NCBI RefSeq assembly: GCF_013044505.1
Contig: NZ_JABERD010000003.1
Location: 62,001 to 126,000, forward strand
Direction of reading: 5' to 3'
Source: Streptomyces sp. S3(2020)
Lineage (GTDB): Bacteria; Actinomycetota; Actinomycetes; Streptomycetales; Streptomycetaceae
Length of the DNA stretch: 64,000 nucleotides
Both the position numbers and the translations under genes were made by a program. Below are positions 61,212 to 64,000 of this stretch, piece by piece. Positions within the stretch are counted from its first letter, which is position 1, and each line of letters begins with the position of its first letter. The notes below the pieces were generated by a model. That model was not told the origin of the DNA, did no database searches, and saw only the letters and a list, made by a program, of their open reading frames with translations.

Positions 61212-61618
61212 TCAGGAACGGTCGCGGCGGCTGTTCTGCGAGGTGTAGAGGGGCAGACGAGGTCGGTCGGCCCAGGTGTCGTGAACCCCGGCAGGGCCGG
61301 GGTGGTCGCAGATCAGCCGGGCGCGGTCCGTGCCAGTCGGCAATGGCGTTGACGTAGTACATGTCGTGGCCGGGCACGACGACTGACGGACCGTGCCAGG
61401 CGTCGGGCATGAGCACGATGTCGCCGTCGCGGACTTTGGTCAGGAGGCGTTTGCGGCGGCCGTTGCCGGCCCGGGCGGCAGGTCGGGACGCGCAGACTGG
61501 AGAACGCCCAGCCGACTGTCGAGGGTGTGACGTCAAGGGCGTACAAGCCGCCTGCGGCCCTGCCCGCAGGGAGGTGACACGCGTGGTCCTGACCGCGTGG
61601 CTCAGGCGCGAGGATCAT
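61212..61618 (-). pseudogene. iolB (5-deoxy-glucuronate isomerase) deletion relic
   Basis: From ATG 61618, behind an AAGGAG site, the frame reads HLPAGRAAGGLYALDVTPST and VGWAFSSLRV, the IolB N-terminus. A second frame then gives VRDGDIVLMPDAWHGPSVVV and HDMYYVNAI, and a third RLICDHPGPAGVHDTWADRP to the normal C-terminus at 61212. The central roughly 150 residues are deleted and at least two frameshifts remain. The isomerase step is therefore lost at this locus. Confidence 0.85.
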
Positions 61619-61646
61619 GATGTGAGCTCCTTCAAGAGGGAGTGGT

Positions 61647-61970
61647 TCACAGCAGGCCTGAAGTCGAGTCAACTGGGGCCTCCACGCTGCTGGAGGCGGG
61701 GTGGAGCAGTGAGCGGCCGACGACCAGATCCTGCACGGTGGGCAGTTGGAGGGCCTTGCGACACTTCTCGTACGCGGCCTGTGCCTCGGTGGCGGACCAG
61801 CCCAGGAAGTTGCCGAAGCTTTCGACTCTTTCCAAGGGGACGCCGGTCTGGAGCGGATATATGTCGACGCCGGGCCGACCCATGGTTATTGCATCAAAGG
61901 ATCTTTCATTCGCGGCTCTCCTGCATGCGGGCAGACATCTTCCCGTCGCGACCAGGAAGTTGAAGGGCAA
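61647..61970 (-). pseudogene. Deletion chimera: iolC N-terminus joined to inositol-operon aldolase C-terminus
   Basis: A 107-codon open frame. Residues 24-52 read FDAITMGRPGVDIYPLQTGV and PLERVESFGNFLG, the start of 5-dehydro-2-deoxygluconokinase (IolC). It then passes in frame into AYEKCRKALQLPTVQDLVVG and RSLLHPASSSVEAPVDSTSG, the very end of the Cgl0158-type aldolase that usually follows iolC in actinobacteria. Almost all of the kinase and aldolase is missing. The join falls at a short Gly-rich stretch that both genes probably shared. The annotated start is TTG; the natural one was likely nearer FDAITMG. Confidence 0.85.
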
Positions 61971-62045
61971 AGACCGGGGTCCCGGCCATTTCAGGTTTAG
62001 AGGTCATGCGCAAGCGGCGTCAAGCAATTGTTCTGACATCTTTCC

Positions 62046-62068
62046 TTGATGGATAAATGATGCATTTA
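62046..62068. promoter_or_regulatory. Candidate iol operator upstream of the iolC relic and inositol ABC genes
   Basis: TTGATGG-A-TAAATGATGCATTTA contains a perfect inverted repeat TAAATG-ATG-CATTTA (62054-62068). It lies in the divergent gap (61971-62204) between the iolC chimera and the binding-protein gene, so it could control both. GntR/UTRA regulators bind such short palindromes. Confidence 0.6.
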
Positions 62069-62204
62069 CAAGCGTTGACCCCGGAGTGCCGTGACGGTTC
62101 TATCTCGTCATAGGCAACAGCCGTGTTAACGGCATGTGATCCGCAGCGTTCGCTCGGTCAGCCGCTTCTCTCTTTCTCCCGTCGCACAGTGAGGTGCCGG
62201 AAAG

Positions 62205-63221
62205 ATGGTTCGTTCATACCTCCCCCGCTCCCGCAGAATCGCCCCCGCGCTTGCCGCAGCAGTGGCGGCCGCCCTGCTCGTCGCCGGCTGTTCCAGCTCC
62301 GGAGGCGAGAAGGCCGAGGACGCCAAGAACGACGTCTCGGCCGGCCAGGCCGACACTCCCCGCATGACGGTCGCGATGATCACGCACGCGGCTCCCGGTG
62401 ACACCTTCTGGGACACCATCCGCAAGGGTGCCGAGGCCGCCGCCGCCAAGGACAACGTCAAGCTGATCTACTCCAGTGACCCCAGCGGTTCCAACCAGGC
62501 CAACCTGGTCCAGAACGCGATCGACCAGAAGGTCGACGGCATCGCGGTCACCCTGGCCAAGCCCGACGCCATGAAGAACGTCGTGGCCAAGGCGAAGGCC
62601 GCCGGCATCCCCGTCGTGGGCTTCAACGGCGGTGTGGACGACTGGAAGGAGCAGGGCCTTCTGGAGTACTTCGGGCAGGACGAGTACGTCGCCGGCAAGG
62701 CTTTCGGGCGCAAGCTCAACGACGCGGGCGTCAAACACGACATCTGCGTGATCATGGAGCAGGGGCACGTTGCCCTGGAGGCCCGTTGCAAGGGCGTCAA
62801 GGAAGGCTTCGAGGGCAAGACGGACGTCCTCTACGTCAACGGCACGGACATGCCGTCGGTGCAGTCGACGATCACGGCCAAGCTCCAGCAGGACTCCTCC
62901 ATCGACCAGGTGGTCACGCTCGGCGCCCCGTTCGCACTGACTGCGGTGAAGTCGATCGCCGACGCGGGCAGCAAGGCCAAGCTCGCCACCTTCGACCTCA
63001 ACAAGGACCTGGTCGGCGCCATCCAGGATGGCGACATCGAGTTCGCCGTCGACCAGCAGCCGTACCTGCAGGGCTATCTGTCGGTCGACGCCATCTGGCT
63101 GTACAAGACCAACGGCAACTACAGCGGTGGTGGCGAGGCACCAGTGCTGACCGGCCCGGCCTTTGTCGACAAGACCAACATCGACACCATTGCCAAGTTC
63201 GCCGCGAAGGGGACCCGGTGA
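62205..63221 (+). CDS. Sugar (inositol-type) ABC importer, substrate-binding lipoprotein
   Basis: 338 residues. The lipoprotein signal ends in LLVAGC (Cys29). The mature protein is of the ribose/inositol-binding type: TVAMITHAAPGDTFWDTIRK, LVQNAIDQKVDGIAVTLAKP, AAGIPVVGFNGGVDDWKEQG and IEFAVDQQPYLQGYLSVDAI. It delivers the sugar to the permease encoded next; the two genes overlap or touch (GTGATC at the stop). Placed divergently from the iol operon with a shared operator, myo-inositol is the likely ligand. Confidence 0.9.
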   Translation: MVRSYLPRSRRIAPALAAAVAAALLVAGCSSSGGEKAEDAKNDVSAGQADTPRMTVAMITHAAPGDTFWDTIRKGAEAAAAKDNVKLIYSSDPSGSNQANLVQNAIDQKVDGIAVTLAKPDAMKNVVAKAKAAGIPVVGFNGGVDDWKEQGLLEYFGQDEYVAGKAFGRKLNDAGVKHDICVIMEQGHVALEARCKGVKEGFEGKTDVLYVNGTDMPSVQSTITAKLQQDSSIDQVVTLGAPFALTAVKSIADAGSKAKLATFDLNKDLVGAIQDGDIEFAVDQQPYLQGYLSVDAIWLYKTNGNYSGGGEAPVLTGPAFVDKTNIDTIAKFAAKGTR

Positions 63222-63226
63222 TCGGC

Positions 63227-64000
63227 ATGACTCAGACAACGGCACCGGCGACGAGTTCCTCGTCGTCGGCCCCGCCGGCCGGTCAGAAGGATGGCCGCAC
63301 CGCCGAACGCTCCTTGGCGCTGAGGCTGCTGGCCCGACCGGAGATCGGCGTCTTCCTCGGTGCCGTCGCGGTGTACGTGTTCTTCCTGATCTCCGCGCCG
63401 CCGGTGCGCGAGGGCAGCTCGATGGCCAACATCCTGTACCAGTCGTCGACGATCGGAATCATGGCCCTGCCAGTCGCGTTGCTGATGGTCGGAGGGGAGT
63501 TCGATCTGTCAGCGGGCGTAGCCGTGATCACCTCGGCGCTGACCGCGAGCATGGTCAGCTTCCAGCTGACGGCGAACGTCTGGGTGGGTGTTTTCGTCGC
63601 GTTGCTCGTGTCGCTGGCGGTCGGCCTGTTCAACGGCTGGATGCTGACGAAGACCAGCCTGCCGAGCTTCCTGGTCACCCTCGGTACATTCCTGATCCTC
63701 CAGGGCGTGAACCTCGCGGTGACCAAACTGGTCACCGGTAACGTCGCCACCGACAGCATCAGTGACATGGACGGCTTCGACCAGGCCAAGTCCGTCTTCG
63801 CCTCGACCTTCGACATCGGTGGTGTCGAGGTGAAGATCACGGTGGTCTGGTGGCTAGTCTTCGCGGCGCTGGCGACGTGGGTGCTGCTGCGCACCAAGTA
63901 CGGCAACTGGATTTTCGCCGTCGGCGGCAACAAGGAGAGCGCGCGGGCCGTCGGTGTTCCGGTGACCTTCACGAAGATCTCGCTGTTCATGCTGGTCGGC
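63227..64000 (+). CDS. Sugar ABC importer permease (partial, runs off right edge)
   Basis: 258 codons are visible from ATG 63227 (a GTG at 63218 overlapping the previous stop is the alternative). After a Ser/Pro-rich cytoplasmic tail there are hydrophobic helices with GIMALPVALLMVGGEFDLSA and SFLVTLGTFLILQGVNLAVT, typical of the RbsC/IolT-type permease family; GGNKESARAVGVPVTFTKIS is the start of the coupling loop. The gene continues outside the window, where an ATPase gene is expected. Confidence 0.9.
   Translation, partial: MTQTTAPATSSSSSAPPAGQKDGRTAERSLALRLLARPEIGVFLGAVAVYVFFLISAPPVREGSSMANILYQSSTIGIMALPVALLMVGGEFDLSAGVAVITSALTASMVSFQLTANVWVGVFVALLVSLAVGLFNGWMLTKTSLPSFLVTLGTFLILQGVNLAVTKLVTGNVATDSISDMDGFDQAKSVFASTFDIGGVEVKITVVWWLVFAALATWVLLRTKYGNWIFAVGGNKESARAVGVPVTFTKISLFMLVG

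Overview
The window is high-GC actinobacterial DNA, most like a Streptomyces chromosome arm. The GC-rich third positions, GGAG-type ribosome sites, many TetR/LacI/IclR/GntR regulators, lipoprotein signals and dense accessory metabolism support this. No rRNA, tRNA or CRISPR array was seen. A striking trait is the number of broken genes: several relics are deletion chimeras in which the 5' part of one gene is joined to the 3' part of its neighbour or of an unrelated gene.

Left part (1-12 kb): a partial small membrane protein, an MFS exporter, and the ruins of an aromatic-degradation operon (MhpA-like hydroxylase relic and a dioxygenase/FAH-hydrolase chimera). Then come an intact TetR regulator and FAD monooxygenase sharing a candidate operator, a TMEM175-like channel, a TetR relic with an intact alpha/beta hydrolase, an IS5 relic, a secreted ribosome-inactivating protein (ricin A-chain fold) and a SpoIIE/acetoacetyl-CoA synthetase chimera.

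Central island (12-26 kb): an apparently intact locus under an IclR regulator. It encodes HutI-like amidohydrolase, a ureohydrolase, cyanase, a cupin, a BisC-type molybdoenzyme, a four-gene quaternary-amine ABC importer, a histidine-lyase-family protein that lacks the MIO-forming Ala-Ser-Gly, a 3-hydroxyacyl-CoA dehydrogenase-like protein and a divergent urocanase. I read this as a candidate catabolic system for a trimethylated histidine betaine (ergothioneine or hercynine). This is the most interesting system in the window.

Right of it (26-33 kb): IS relics, a second copy of the TetR/hydrolase pair (here the TetR is intact and the hydrolase is ruined), an intact VOC dioxygenase, a LuxR regulator, GH1 and TnpB relics, and a secreted aerolysin-like protein. 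From 33 to 49.5 kb lies a saccharide-use region (GH2, six-hairpin glycosidase, TetR, GH1, LacI with three phased operators, GH3 relic, MFS, GH3, GH43, aldo/keto reductase). From 49.5 to 64 kb lies an inositol-type (iol) region with IolD, IolE, dehydrogenases, an aldolase, GntR, MmsA and the start of an ABC importer. In this region iolB and iolC are deletion relics, so the classical pathway is incomplete here.
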